DNA of 64,000 nt from Boesenbergia rotunda. Lineage: Eukaryota > Streptophyta > Magnoliopsida > Zingiberales > Zingiberaceae. The stretch spans positions 156,719-220,718 of the forward strand of contig JAGFNQ010005203.1 in NCBI GenBank assembly GCA_024364735.1. The letters are read 5' to 3'. The notes under the pieces are model-generated. The model saw only the letters and a list, made by a program, of their open reading frames with translations, did not search any database and had not been told where the DNA came from. Position numbers and translations under genes: made by a program. Shown piece by piece: positions 34,401-46,179 of this stretch (the stretch's first letter is position 1; each line of letters starts with the position of its first letter).

Positions 34401-35346
34401 CCAATATATCATGCTAAAAATTGTGGAAAATCATAAGGAACTATTATACCATAGGTGAGGGAGTCTTACCTTGGGTTTCTTGATTTTTCGAACCTTGAAA
34501 GGGAAGAAGATTGCAAAATCTTTGGATCCTTGCCTCCTTGTCCTTGTATCCTTGGAAAAACCCTTAGATCTTGGAGATAAGACCTCTTGTGGAGCTTTTT
34601 CCAAGGGGAAACCCTTCCTTGGGTATTCGGCTAGGATGAGGGGAGGAAGAGTTTCGAAAATGCAAGGAAATGGGAAGAAGAGGTAACTCCCAAACCCCCT
34701 ATTTATCATCCATTAAGGAGGCAAATGAAGAGTCTCTCCATGACCCTTCATCTTCTTCTATGCCTTAACCCATATCCACTTCATTCCCTCCTAACAATAC
34801 CTTGCTAGGTGAGTTGGTTAGTGTATACATGGTTGTACAAGAGGTCCCAGGTTCAATCCTTGGCTCATGCACCTTTATTTTTTATTTTATTTTTATTTCA
34901 TTTATTTTATTATTTTTATTTTTCCTAAATTCCGAAAATCCCCCTAAAATCACCCATAATTGTGCTAATATTCCTAAATAAAATTCTTTTATATTTATAT
35001 TAATTTTACCTAATTAATACCCATTTTTGGAGTCCATTTAAAGCTCATTAGTACCTAATTTCTCCATTAAACTAGGAAAATTAGGCTAAGACTTACCCGT
35101 AATCATGCTAATATGCCTAATTAAATCCTATTTATATTTATACTAATTATTACCTAAATCCACCTATAATTAGGGTACCAAAAAGCTCACATAAGGCCCA
35201 TTAATACTTAGTTTTCTCAATTTAAATGAGAAAACATGGATTTTCTAGGCCAAAGTTCGTATTAATACCTCTACGTTCCTTAGAAAATTATCTAAACATG
35301 CTTAATATTTTAAGAAAATATTAAGAGAATTTTCTGGGTCGTTACA
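31495..35346 (-). repeat. 3' LTR of Gypsy F (3,852 bp)
   Basis: Plus-strand TGTAACACCCGC to GGGTCGTTACA. Shares ends, tRNA-like module (34,801-34,872), TATA-like site (34,700-34,708, minus), splice-like pair (acceptor near 31,857, donor near 34,472) and GCCATGATTT arrays with B. It is longer than B mainly because a unit of about 170 bp (AAAATTCCCAAAAATT...GGCCGAAACCC) occurs three times (about 33,840-34,360) against once in B, and because of a CG-rich patch (33,155-33,226). Confidence 0.94.
34801..34872 (+). other. tRNA-like module in the F LTR (antisense to the LTR)
   Basis: TAGGTGAGTTGG (A-box-like) and GGTTCAATCC (B-box-like), followed directly by T-rich DNA (CTTTATTTTTTATTTT) that could stop Pol III. 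Copies are at 43,747-43,817 and 49,467-49,540 in G. Confidence 0.5.
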
Positions 35347-35358
35347 ATCCCCCATACC
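35347..35358 (-). promoter_or_regulatory. Polypurine tract of Gypsy F
   Basis: Minus-strand GAGGTATGGGGGAT-type tract abutting the 3' LTR, as in B (22,124) and G (44,290). Confidence 0.8.
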
Positions 35359-35380
35359 TCGTGAAAGTTCATCCTCGAAC

Positions 35381-36091
35381 TTAGAACAACTCCGGGTACT
35401 TGCGCCTCATCTCGTCCTCGCGTTCCCAGGTAGCTTCTTCGAACCGTTGACTTTGCCATAGGACCTTGACTAAGGGTACCTCCTTACTCCTCAGCTTCTT
35501 GACTTCCCTGTCCAAAATCTTGATAGGTCTGCTCTCATAGCTTAGGTCCTCCTGCAGTTGTACTGTCTGCGGCTCGATCACTTGGTCCCTATTTGGGATA
35601 CACTTTTTAAGCAGGGACACATGGAATACGTTATGGATAGCTGACATCTCTGAAGGTAGCTCCAGCTCGTATGCCACTTTACCAACTCTTTTCAGAATCA
35701 GGTACGACCCCACATAACGCGGACTTAGCTTTCCTTTCCTCCCGAATCTTGTCACCCCTTTCATAGGTGCCACTTTCAGAAACACCCAATCTCCAACATT
35801 AAACTCCAGAGGTCTACGCCGGACATCGGCATAACTCTTCTGCCGGCTCTGAGTAGTTTTTATCCGTTGTCGAATATTCTGTATAGCTCGGGTGGTGCTG
35901 TTGATGATATCCGTCGTGAGCCCCATCTCCTTCTTTTCACCACCCTCATACCAACAGATCGGAGACCTACATCTCCTCCCATACAACGCTTCATAAGGTG
36001 CCATCCCAATAGTAGCTTGGTAGCTATTATTGTAAGCGAATTCCGCTAAACATAGATATTGACACCAGCTTCCTTTGAATCCAAGGCACAA
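35381..36091 (-). pseudogene. pol: Gypsy F integrase C-terminus and chromodomain
   Basis: About 236 codons continuing the integrase after a frameshift between 36,046 and 36,091: AEFAYNNSYQATIGM, GRRCRSPICW, the GPY-type segment (LSPRYVGSYLILKRVG), FHVSLLKKC and the chromodomain (VPLVKVLWQSQRFEEATW), ending PELF as in B and G. Without the frameshift it would be one product with the preceding 1,062-codon frame. Confidence 0.9.
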
Positions 36092-39000
36092 GCTCGCAAC
36101 ATGTCTTCTAGTACTTGATTCACCCGTTCAGTTTGTCCATCAGTCTGAGGGTGAAAGGCGGTGCTAAATCTCAATTTAGTGCCGAGAGACTTCTGAACAC
36201 ACTCCCAAAAATGCGAAGTAAAGCGTCCATCCCTATCTGAGATGATGGTCTTGGGAACTCCATGAAGTCTGATTATCTCCTTAACATATACTTGAGCCAG
36301 TTGCTCAATCGAATAAGTCATCTTGACTGCTAAGAAGTGAGCAGACTTAGTCAATCTGTCCACAATGACCCATATCGCATCATATCCATTTGTAGTCCGG
36401 GGAAGTCCTGAAATGAAATCCATTGAAATATCTTCCCATTTCCATTCCGGAATTGGAAGTGGCTGCAGAACTCCTCCGGGTCGCTGGTGTTCTGCTTTCA
36501 CTTGCTGGCAAGTCATGCAAGTACTGACATGCTGAGCCACATCCCTCTTCATACCGGACCACCAAAACTTCTCCTTCAGATCCTGATACATCTTGGTGGA
36601 TCCTGGATGCATCGAGTAAGGGGTTCCGTGAGCTTCTGCCAATATTTCCTTTCGAAGCTCCGGATCATTAGGGATACATAGACGATCCCTAAGGTAGAGT
36701 ACTCCCCCTTTGGCGATATGAAAACCATCGCCCTTTCCTTCCAGGATCTCCTGCTTTATTTTCTGAAGACTCCGATCCCCATCTTGTTTTTCCACTATGT
36801 CCTCAAACAGCATGGGTGATATTGTCATGGTAGAAAGTCGTCCGGAAATGACCTCGATCCCAAAATTCATAATTTCTTCTTTGAGTGGTCGGGGTAATAT
36901 GGCTATGGACATCAAGGTGGCACTTGACTTCCGATTGAGTGCATCAGCCACCTTGTTTGCCTTCCCTGGATGGTAGAAGATCTCGCAGTCATAGTCTTTT
37001 ACCAGCTCAAGCCATCGGCGTTGCCTCATATTCAGGTCCTTCTGAGTGAAGAAATATCGCAGACTCTGATGGTTTGTATAAATTCGACACTGCGCTCCGT
37101 ACAGATAATGCCTCCATATCTTAAGAGCGAAGACCACCGCGGCCAGTTCCAGATCATGGGTGGGGTAATTCTGTTCATATTCCTTGAGTTGTCTCGAGGC
37201 ATAGGCAATAACTTTTCCATTCTGCATCAGTACAGCTCCGAGTCCTAGTTTGGAGGCATCGCTATACATGTCAAAGCTCTGATTACATTCTGGAAGGGTA
37301 AGGATTGGTGCACTGGTGAGTCTCCTTTTTAGTTCCAAGAAACTCTTTTCACAGTCTTCCGTCCATTCGTACTTCTTCTCCTTCCGGGTGAGAGCCGTTA
37401 AAGGAGCTGCGATCCTCGAGAAATCCTCCACAAATTTTCTATAATAGCCTGCTAACCCCAGAAAACTTCTGATCTCGCTGGCGTTCTTCGGCCGGCTCCA
37501 GTTATTCACCGCTTCAACCTTCATTGGATCTACCATAACTCCGTCTTTAGAAATAATATGGCCCAAAAAGCCCACTTGGTCGAGCCAGAACTCACATTTG
37601 GAAAATTTCGCATATAGTTGCTTTTCCCGAAGAATCTCTAATACTACCTTCAGGTGTTCAGTGTGCTCTTCTTGGGTCCTCGAATAAATAAGAATATCGT
37701 CGATGAAGACGATCACGAATTTGTCGAGGAACGACGAGAACACCCGATTCATAAGGTCCATGAACATAGCAGGGGCATTCGTCACGCCGAAAGGCATAAC
37801 AACAAACTCAAAGTGCCCGTACCTTGTTCGGAAGGCCGTCTTTGGAATATCCTCCTGTTTTACTCTAACTTGATGATAACCAGACCTCAAATCAATCTTT
37901 GAGAAAACAGTGGCTCCCTTTAATTGGTCAAACAGGTCATCTATCCTCGGAAGGGGATACCTGTTCTTGACCGTTACGTTGTTCAGTGCTCGGTAATCTA
38001 TGCACATTCGCATAGATCCGTCTTTCTTCTTCACAAACAGTACCGGAGCTCCCCAGGGGGAATGACTAGGGCGAATAAATCCCTTATCCAGCAACTCCTG
38101 TAACTGCTCCTGGAGCTCCTTTAATTCTACCGGTGCCATACGGTAGGGTGCCTTGGAGATCGGGTTGGTACCAGGAACCAATTCGATCTCAAATTCCACC
38201 TCTCTATCAGGAGCTAATCCTGGTAATTCATCTGGAAAAACCTCTGGGTAATCGCATACCACCCGGACATCTTCCAGCTTCTGGTCCTTCACCTGACTGG
38301 CCTCAACCACATATGCTAGAAATCCAGTACATCCTTTGTCTAACATTTTCTGAGCTTGGAGAGTTGACAAATATTTCCCGGTCCTCTTCCTTGGCTCTCC
38401 GATGAATTCGAACCTAGAACCTGCCTCAGGCCGAAAGACCACCTTTCGCTTACGGCACTCAATAGAAGCACCATATTTATCCAGGAAATCCATTCCCATT
38501 ATAATGTCATAATCTTGCATGTCGAGTACTATCAGATCGCAATAAAATTCCCTTCCTGCGATTCCGACCGGTACCGCATGCAGCACATGAGTGGATGTCA
38601 TTATTTCCCCCGATGGTAGAGTTGTTAAGAACCTGCAGTCTAACATTTGCGGGAGCCTATCTATCTTCTTGGTACATGGCACCGAAATGAACGAGTGCGT
38701 TGCCCCAGTATCAAATAATGCAGTAACATACTGACTGAAAAGAAGTATCTGACCTGTGACAACCGTAGAAGCTTTCGCAGCGTCTTCCTTGGTAACGGAG
38801 AAAACCCTGGCATTTGTCTCTGTTGGAGGGGCCTCCAATAGCGGGGTATTCTCCAGCTCGGCTGGCATATAGTGTAATTTCGCCGGTGCCCCCTGGTACT
38901 GGGCTAGTGGTTGGGGAGAGGCCTGGTTCTTGGTGGGGCAGTAAGCCGCCATATGCCCTTCCATCCCACAATTGTAACACCGGTTCGTGCCCTTGCGACA

Positions 39001-39234
39001 TTCCCCGGAGTGGTTTTTCCCGCATGTTGCGCATGGGGAAGGCTTGGGCTGCTTATTTGCCGAGCCCCCTTGAGAGTTGTTCCATGGCTTCCGTTTACCA
39101 CCCTGATCTCCCTTCCAATTGGCTTGGTTGCTCTGGGACTTTTGACCTCCTAAGCAATCATTAATGGAAGGAATATTAAGGGTAATGAGAGGAAGAATCG
39201 AGCATCTTGGAATGAACTGGATTCTTACTTTCAT
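36046..39234 (-). pseudogene. pol: Gypsy F gag knuckle, protease, RT, RNase H and integrase (1,062 codons)
   Basis: In order: basic linker, CCHC knuckle (CYNCGMEGHMAAYC, about residue 88), aspartic protease (ALFDTGATHSFIS, about 172), RT (MRMCIDYRALNNVTV, KIDLRSGYHQV, VFIDDILIYS), RNase H (YSDASKLGLGAVL, THDLELAAVVFAL), integrase finger (HPGSTKM...CMTCQQVK) and core (MDFISGLP, ISDRDGRF, HPQTDGQTERVN). One oddity: the RNase H block read as TDH in relatives is TNH here (37,072-37,074), which should remove the third catalytic acid. The frame ends 36,046 by frameshift. Confidence 0.92.
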
Positions 39235-40008
39235 TCATCGCCTTCCTTTGCTGATTGATACTATTCAGATAGTGCTCAGTGAGTAAAGCACTACTAAACA
39301 GTTCTTCGGCAGTCTGGGGCCTGTTAACCCCACCAGCCACGTTCAGAGCTATTTCGGGCCGTAGCATCTTCAGCATAAGTCGGACCCTCTCTTTCTCTGT
39401 GCGGACCAGCTCAGGGCACAGACGAGCCAGTCGATTAAATTTCTGCACGACTTCATTGACCGAGAGATTGCCCTGCCGGAATTCCGTAAACTCGTCGTAG
39501 TGTTTGGTTGTAACCCGCATATTGAAGAATTCTTCGAAGAAGACTCGAAATCTGCCCACGCCATCTGGTTTACTTGTCTCTTGGTCCTGACCCTCTCCCA
39601 CCACATTCTGGCATCCCCAGAAAGGCAGAATGATGCGCACTTGACCTTCTCATGCTCTGGCCAGTCCAGCAGTTCCAGTGTACTTTCCACCGTCTTGAAC
39701 CATGCTTGGGCATCCCAGGGTTCATCGGTACCCGAGAAATTCTCCGGTTTCAGTCTTAACCACTGGATCAAATAAGCCTCCTGTCGTGCCATAGTGGTCG
39801 AGTTCGGCGGAGGAGTGTGTGTAACCGTAGGCGCCACCGGCGCAGCAGTCTGGTTCACTGGTGGAGTAGTAGAATTTTCCTGTTGGTTCATTAAGGTGAT
39901 AATAGTTTGCTGCTGCTCGGTAACCTGACGTTGGAGCTGGGTTACTAATTGCATCAAGTCAGGCGTTGGAGTCGTCTCGTTAAGCCGGTTACTCTGTCTT
40001 CTAGCCAT
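39176..40008 (-). pseudogene. gag: Gypsy F gag capsid region, two frames
   Basis: Start MARRQSNRLNETTPTPDL at the ATG 40,006-40,008; an upstream in-frame Met at 40,029 is less likely because B's relic begins at the same MARR point. A Gln-rich coiled stretch (LQRQVTEQQQTIITL) leads to the retrotransposon gag fold (WFKTVESTLELLDWPEHEKVKCASFCLSGDARMWWE). The frame shifts near 39,535 to one encoding FFEEFFNMRVTTKHYDEFTEFRQG and LARLCPELVRTEKERV, then returns to the first frame by about 39,190. Confidence 0.88.
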
Positions 40009-40029
40009 ACTTTTCTTCACCAAAGACAA

Positions 40030-40261
40030 GTATGGCTAATATCAGTTTCCCACCCTTATATTATTCTAATTATCAAACTCATAAACGAAAATAAAATGTC
40101 ATTCACCATTACATATTTTAAGGTACCTTTCCTCATAACTATCGTTCATACTTGCATACCTTAAAATCATAAAACATCTTACTACTATCAGATATGTAAA
40201 GAGGTACTTACTTGGAAGCTGCAGGAAGAGGGCTTGATGTGTGTGTAGTGAGATGGTTACT
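40030..40261 (-). other. Leader of Gypsy F
   Basis: AT-rich untranslated leader between primer site and gag, similar to the start of the B and G leaders. No gene. Confidence 0.7.
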
Positions 40262-40273
40262 GCTCTGATACCA
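40262..40273 (-). promoter_or_regulatory. Primer binding site of Gypsy F
   Basis: Minus-strand TGGTATCAGAGC, three bases from the LTR start at 40,277. Confidence 0.9.
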
Positions 40274-40276
40274 ACC

Positions 40277-40441
40277 TGTAACGCCCGCTTTTTTTTTTTT
40301 CTAAAGCGGCGTTACGTTAACATACTTAGGGCATGTAGACATCATAATGCAGCGGAAACCCTTGACTTACTCCTACATGCACTTACTACCATTTCTAACA
40401 CCATAACATGGGAACTTAGCATAGTAACTTTATACTTAGCA
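40277..40441 (-). repeat. 5' LTR of Gypsy F, 165-bp stub
   Basis: Matches the first 165 bp (plus-strand order) of the 3' LTR and stops mid-LTR at ACTTAGCA, one base before the N at 40,442. The remaining 3.7 kb is missing. Confidence 0.92.
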
Positions 40442-40442
40442 N
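40442..40442. other. Undetermined base (N), probable assembly join
   Basis: The only N in the window. It sits between a truncated LTR of F and, seven bases on, the start of a nearly identical LTR of G, a typical place for an assembler to collapse repeats. Confidence 0.7.
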
Positions 40443-40448
40443 TGTATT

Positions 40449-43400
40449 TGTAACACCCGCTTTTTTTTTCCCTAAAGCGGCGTTACGTTAACATACTTAG
40501 GGCATGTAGACATCATAATGCAGCGGAAACCTTTAACTTACTCCTACATGCACTTACTACCATTTCTAGCACCATAACATGGGAACTTAGCGTAGTAACT
40601 TTATACTTAGCATCATATCATACTTAGCATCATGTCATTCGTAGCATCATGTCATACTTAGTATCATGTCATAGAGTCATACTTAAACACATAACAGTAA
40701 AGATAAAGTTCTATCATGAGACGAGCAACCATATTGCTCCTTGGCCAAGTCACTATCACACACATTCTTTGATGCCCTCCTGCTGCTTCCTTACTGTCCC
40801 CTTGCGTGATCTGCGGTATAAGGAAATAAGACTATAAGCACACAGGCTTAGTAAGACTCTTTCCTACTCACTAAAACCATTCATCATTCATTCATGAGCA
40901 CATAAGCCATTACATACTTAGTGCTTTACATACTTAGTGCTTTACTTAGGACATAAGCCTTTTCATCACTTAGCATACATTCGTCATGGCATAAACATAA
41001 CATAATCATCTTCATAGCATAGCATAAACATAACCATAAACCTTCATGGCATGGCACAATACTTGGCGTAGACATAAACATCGTAACATTCATAGCATGG
41101 CATAGTGCTTGGCATAGACATAGACATAACAAACATAACTTCATAAACATTCTTAGCACGAACCTAAATAAAATCATGGCGTCCTATCTTAGTATAACAT
41201 AGTTAAAACATGGCATCATAAATTGGTATGGACATCATTAAAATCATGGCATTCTAACTTAGCATAAACATAATTAAATCATGGCAACTAGCATGAACAT
41301 AAATCCAATCATGGCATTCTATCTTAGCATAAACATAATTAAATCATGGCATCCTAACCTAGCATGAACATAACAAATCATGGCATTCTAACTTAGCATA
41401 ACATAATTAAATCATGGCATCCTAAACTAACATGAACATAAATAAAATCATGGCATTTTAAACTAGCATGAACATAAATAAATCATGGCATCCTAAACTA
41501 ACATGAACATAAATAAATCATGGCATTCTAAATTAGCATAAACACAATCAAATCATGGCATCATATAGTAACATGAGCATAAACAAAATCATTTGCATAA
41601 ACATATCTTGCATAAACTTACTTTGCATAAACTTACTTTGCATAATATTCTTATCATAATTATAATGCATAACATGGATGGATGCATGAGGCAATTTCAT
41701 ATACATATATAAGGATGCTTAACCTTTTAAAACATACTTTTAATGCTTAAACATATTCATCATATCATTGGGCCCTGGCTTGTACCACATACATACATCA
41801 TAAGCGCGCATCCCTAAGTAAATACGAGGTAGCTAGCCTCGACCTACTAGGGTAAGGACAGCATAGTCGGTAGTCCCCGAACCGAGGCGTTCTTAAGGTG
41901 CCCATCCCTGTTGCACAGCTACGGTAGTGCCAGAACAGTGGACAGCATAGTCGGTAGTCCAGAACCGGGGCGTTCTTAGGGTGCCCATCCCTTGGACCCA
42001 TACTTCGGTTCGGTACAAGCCCATCCATAAAGTAAAATACTTTACATGCTTCATCATTCATAAGACATTCATGGCATCTTTAACATAGCATAACTTGTTA
42101 TGGCTCGGCCTGTCTACCGGCCCATTTACCGGTCCTCACGACCGTCGTACCGTCAACCATCGACCGTGCCGTTTAGCATATTTATGCCTTAAAGACATAA
42201 GCATCATCTTTCATTCATAACATGGCATAGGGACACATTATTCATAAGCATGGCATACATATATATCATTCATAAGACATGGCATTCATGCATATCATTC
42301 ATAAGACATGACATTCATACATATCATTCATAAATCATGGCATTCATACATATCATTCATAAATCATGGCACATGTCTTAAACATTCATGACCTAATCAT
42401 ATAAATCTTGACATATAACTAATGGTTTGGTTAACATGAAACTCTTCCATTTTACTTAAGGACCCTTTGATCCCATACTTAATGCCAACCCTAATCCTTT
42501 AGCCCTAATCCTCCTCTTGGCCGAAACTTCAAGGCCATGGGGGTATGGAAAAAATTCCATTAAACCCCAAAACAATTTCTTAAACACCAATCATACCTTA
42601 CCATAGGGCCATTGGGACCCTTACTTGGAATAAGTCCTAACTTTCCCCCCTTTAGGGTACTTGGACGAAACCCATGGGGTCTCTAGACCATGTGGAACAT
42701 TCACATAAACACCCTCCATCTCCTTAATATCATGATAAAACATAAAACATACACTTGAGGTTTTAAACCCAACCCTACACAAGGGTTCTTGTTGTTGGCC
42801 AAACCCTAGGGTATCCTAGGGTACTCCAAAAATTCCCAAAAATTATACTTAATCTCTAAAAATCATCAGGTAACATTAAATATCATTATAAATATTTTTA
42901 GCATCATTATGGACCCTAAAACCTTGTGGTCGAAACCCATAGAGTCTCTAGGGTATTGATGTTGTTTCTTTCATGTTGGCCGAAACCCTAGGGTGTCCTA
43001 GGGTACTCAAAAAATTCTCAAAAATTGTACTTAATCCCTAGACATCATAAGAGTTCATTAAAAATCATTATCAAGATTTTTAGCACCATTAAGAACCCTA
43101 AAACCTAGTGGCCGAAACCCATAGGGTCTCTAGGGTACTTGGTTTTGTCTCTTTCAACATAAGGGTACTTAGGGTACCCCAAAAATTCCAAAAAATTCCA
43201 TTTAACCTCTAAACATCATAAGGGAATATTAAACAACATTATAAATATTTTTGGCATAATTATAGACTCCTAAAACATTGTGGCCGAAACCCTTGACCTT
43301 GGGTTCTTGGTTTTTTTCTTCTTTTCAACATCAAATCCAAAAACTCCCAATATATCATGCTAAAAATTGTGGAAATCATAAAGAACTATTATACCACATG

Positions 43401-44289
43401 TGAGAGAGTCTTACCTTGGGTTTCTTGATTTTTCGAACCTTGAAAGGGAAGAAGATTGCAAAATCTTTGGATCCTTGCCTCCTTGTCCTTGTATCCTTGG
43501 AAAAACCCTTAGATCTTGGAGATAAGACCTCTTGTGGAGTTTTTTCCAAGGGGAAACCCTTCCTTGGGTATTCGGCTAGGATGAGGGGAGGAAGAGTTTC
43601 GAAAATGCAAGGAAATGGGAAGAAGAGGTAACTCCCAAACCCCCTATTTATCATCCATTAAGGAGGCAAATGAAGAGTCTCTCCATGACCCTTCATCTTC
43701 TTCTATGCCTTAACCCATATCCACTTCATTCCCTCCTAACAATACCATGCTAGGTGAGTTGGTTAGTGCATACATTTTGTACAAGAGGTCCAAGGTTCAA
43801 TCCTGGGCTCATGCACCTTTATTTTTATTTTATTTTTATTTCATTTATTTTATTATTTTTATTTTTCCTAAATTCCGAAAATCCCCCTAAAATCACCCAT
43901 AATTGTGCTAATATTCCTAAATAAAATTCTTTTATATTTATATTAATTTTACCTAATTAATACCCATTTTTGGAGCCCATTTAAAGCTCATTAGTACCTA
44001 ATTTCTCCATTAACCTAGGAAAATTAGGCTAAGACTTACCCGTAATCATGCTAATATGCCTAATTAAATCCTATTTATATTTATACTAATTATTACCTAA
44101 ATCCACGTATAATTAGGGTACCAAAAAGCTCACATAAGGCCCATTAATACTTAGTTTTCTCAATTTAAATGAGAAAACATGGATATTCTAGGTCAAAGTT
44201 CGTATTAATACCTCTAGGTTCCTCAAAAAATTATCTAAACATGCTTAATATTTTAAGAAAATATTAAGAGAATTTTTCGGGTCGTTACA
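40449..44289 (-). repeat. 3' LTR of Gypsy G (3,841 bp)
   Basis: Plus-strand TGTAACACCCGC to GGGTCGTTACA; close to the F LTR throughout, including the threefold 170-bp unit (about 42,795-43,300), CG-rich patch (near 42,103), tRNA-like module and GCCATGATTT array. Confidence 0.95.
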
Positions 44290-44323
44290 ATCCCCCATAC
44301 CTCGTGAAAGTTCGTCCTCGAAC

Positions 44324-45286
44324 TTAGAACAACTCTGGGTACTTGCGCCTCATCTCGTCCTCGCGCTCCCAGGTAGCTTCTTCGAACCGTTGACTTTGCC
44401 ATAGGACCTTGACTAAGGGTACCTCCTTAGTCCTCAGCTTCTTGACTTCCCTGTCCAAAATCTTGATAGGTCTCCTCTCATAGCTTAGGTCCTCCTGCAA
44501 TTGTACTGTCTGTGGCTCGATCACTTGGTCCCTATTTGGGATACACTTTTTAAGCAGGGACACATGGAATACGTTATGGATAGCTGACATCTCTGAAGGT
44601 AGCTCTAGCTCGTATGCCACTTTACCAACTCTTTTCAAAATCAGGTACGACCCCACATAACGCGGACTTAGCTTTCCTTTCCTCCCGAATCTTGTCACCC
44701 CTTTCATAGGTGCCACTTTCAGAAACACCCAATCTCCAACATTAAACTCCAGAGGTCTACGCCGGACATCGGCATAACTCTTCTGCCGGCTCTGAGCAGT
44801 TTTTATCCGTTGTCGAATATTCTGTATAGCTCGGGTGGTGCTGTTGATGATATCCGTCGTGAGCCCCATCTCCTTCTTTTCACCACCCTCATACCAACAG
44901 ATCGGAGACCTACATCTCCTCCCGTACAACGCTTCATAAGGTGTCATTCTAATAGTAGCTTGGTAGCTATTGTTGTAAGCAAATTCCGCTAAGCATTGAT
45001 ATCGACACCAGCTCCCTTTAAAATCCAGGCACAAGCTGTCAACATATCCTCCAAATACTTGATTCACCCGTTCCGTTTGCCCATCAGTCTGAGGGTGAAA
45101 AGCGCTATTGAACCTTAGTTTAGTGCCGAGAGACTTCTGGATGCATTCCCAAAAATGTGAAGTAAAGCGACCATCTCTATCTGAGATGATGGTCTTGGGA
45201 ACTCCATGAAGTCTAATCATCTCCTTAACATATAATGGAGCTAGTGTCATTAATAGCTCTACGATGTAATTATGGGCATATATCAT
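44324..45286 (-). pseudogene. pol: Gypsy G integrase core remnant and chromodomain
   Basis: An open frame of 320 codons. Pol similarity starts at LYVKEMIRLHGVPKTIISDRDG (near 45,236), so the integrase finger and first catalytic Asp are lost; the first roughly 16 codons come from AT-rich module DNA. The second Asp (SDRDG), the Glu block (HPQTDGQTERVN), the GPY-type tail and the chromodomain (VPLVKVLWQSQRFEEATW) are intact, ending PELF. A complete frame with no working catalytic core is probably a by-product of recent origin, though a chromatin-tethering product cannot be excluded. Confidence 0.85.
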
Positions 45287-45970
45287 AATTATATAGTCAT
45301 TATAATTATAGGTAAACCTAATAATAGTATGCTTCCGAAATATTAGTTCACAACATGAGCTATGAATTATATTAGTTAATGGTTATTATATGATAAGTGG
45401 GATTATATCTATTATATTACCATAAAATAACTTAAGGTAATCTTATATATTATATATAAGATAATAGTGAAACATACGTTGATAATACTAATATTTATAA
45501 TTAGTATAAAAATATAGTGGACACATAATCTATAATAAATGTTAATATAATTAGGATACTACCCTATGCGTATCATTTTAGGTTAAACCGTATGACTTAT
45601 ACCATTAATTATATTAGTATTAGTATAATGGAAATAATACTATACGCTAACATAGGTGAGAGTGTTATAATCTTTTGTATGTAGGCTATCATATAATTTC
45701 CTACATGAGACTATATTATAGGTTATACATAATATCATACATTATAATTACTTATCATATAAATTATGGGTATAATACCTATAATTGCTTATGGAATAAT
45801 ATGTATAGGTAATAACTTATAGGTTGAGATGATACATGTCAGCCTGTATGTAGGCTCATATTAAGAACCTATATGATAAGTGAATTATGACAATACTTAT
45901 ATGATAAGGAATTATTATTATAATTATATTTATAATAATCTTATATTAGTACACCTTCTCATATTATTCT
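45236..45970 (-). other. AT-rich module in Gypsy G, shared with B
   Basis: Non-coding, about 0.73 kb, reverse complement of B 12,530-13,185 with substitutions and small indels. It joins integrase at a point about 0.5 kb further into pol than in B, and joins leader DNA on the other side with no gag relic. Confidence 0.8.
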
Positions 45971-46176
45971 AAATATTTAATTCCTAAAATAAGATAAAGT
46001 ATCATTCGTCATTACATATCGTAACGTACTTTTCATCATAAATATCGTTCATACTGGCATACCTTAAAATCATAAAACATCTTCCTACTATAAGATATGT
46101 AAAGAGGTACTTACTTGGAAGCGGCAGGAAGAAGGCTTGATGTGTGTGTAGTGAGATGGTAACTGCTCTGATACCA
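45971..46176 (-). promoter_or_regulatory. Leader and primer binding site of Gypsy G
   Basis: Leader similar to F and B. The primer site is minus-strand TGGTATCAGAGC at 46,165-46,176, three bases from the LTR. Confidence 0.85.
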
Positions 46177-46179
46177 ACC

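Larger units (their letters stand above)
31495..40441 (-). mobile_element. Ty3/Gypsy Tekay-type element F, near-complete coding, 5' LTR cut off
   Basis: Reverse orientation: 3' LTR 31,495-35,346, polypurine tract, pol with chromodomain, gag, primer site, then only 165 bp of 5' LTR (40,277-40,441) before an undetermined base. It is the best coding copy of the family that also includes B and G. Gag has one clear frameshift and pol one near its 3' end. No right-hand target duplication can be found because the LTR is truncated. Confidence 0.92.

Noticed and set aside
34801..34872. Functional tRNA gene
   Set aside because: A and B boxes are plausible but the T loop is one base short, acceptor arms do not pair, and no standard anticodon arm is seen.
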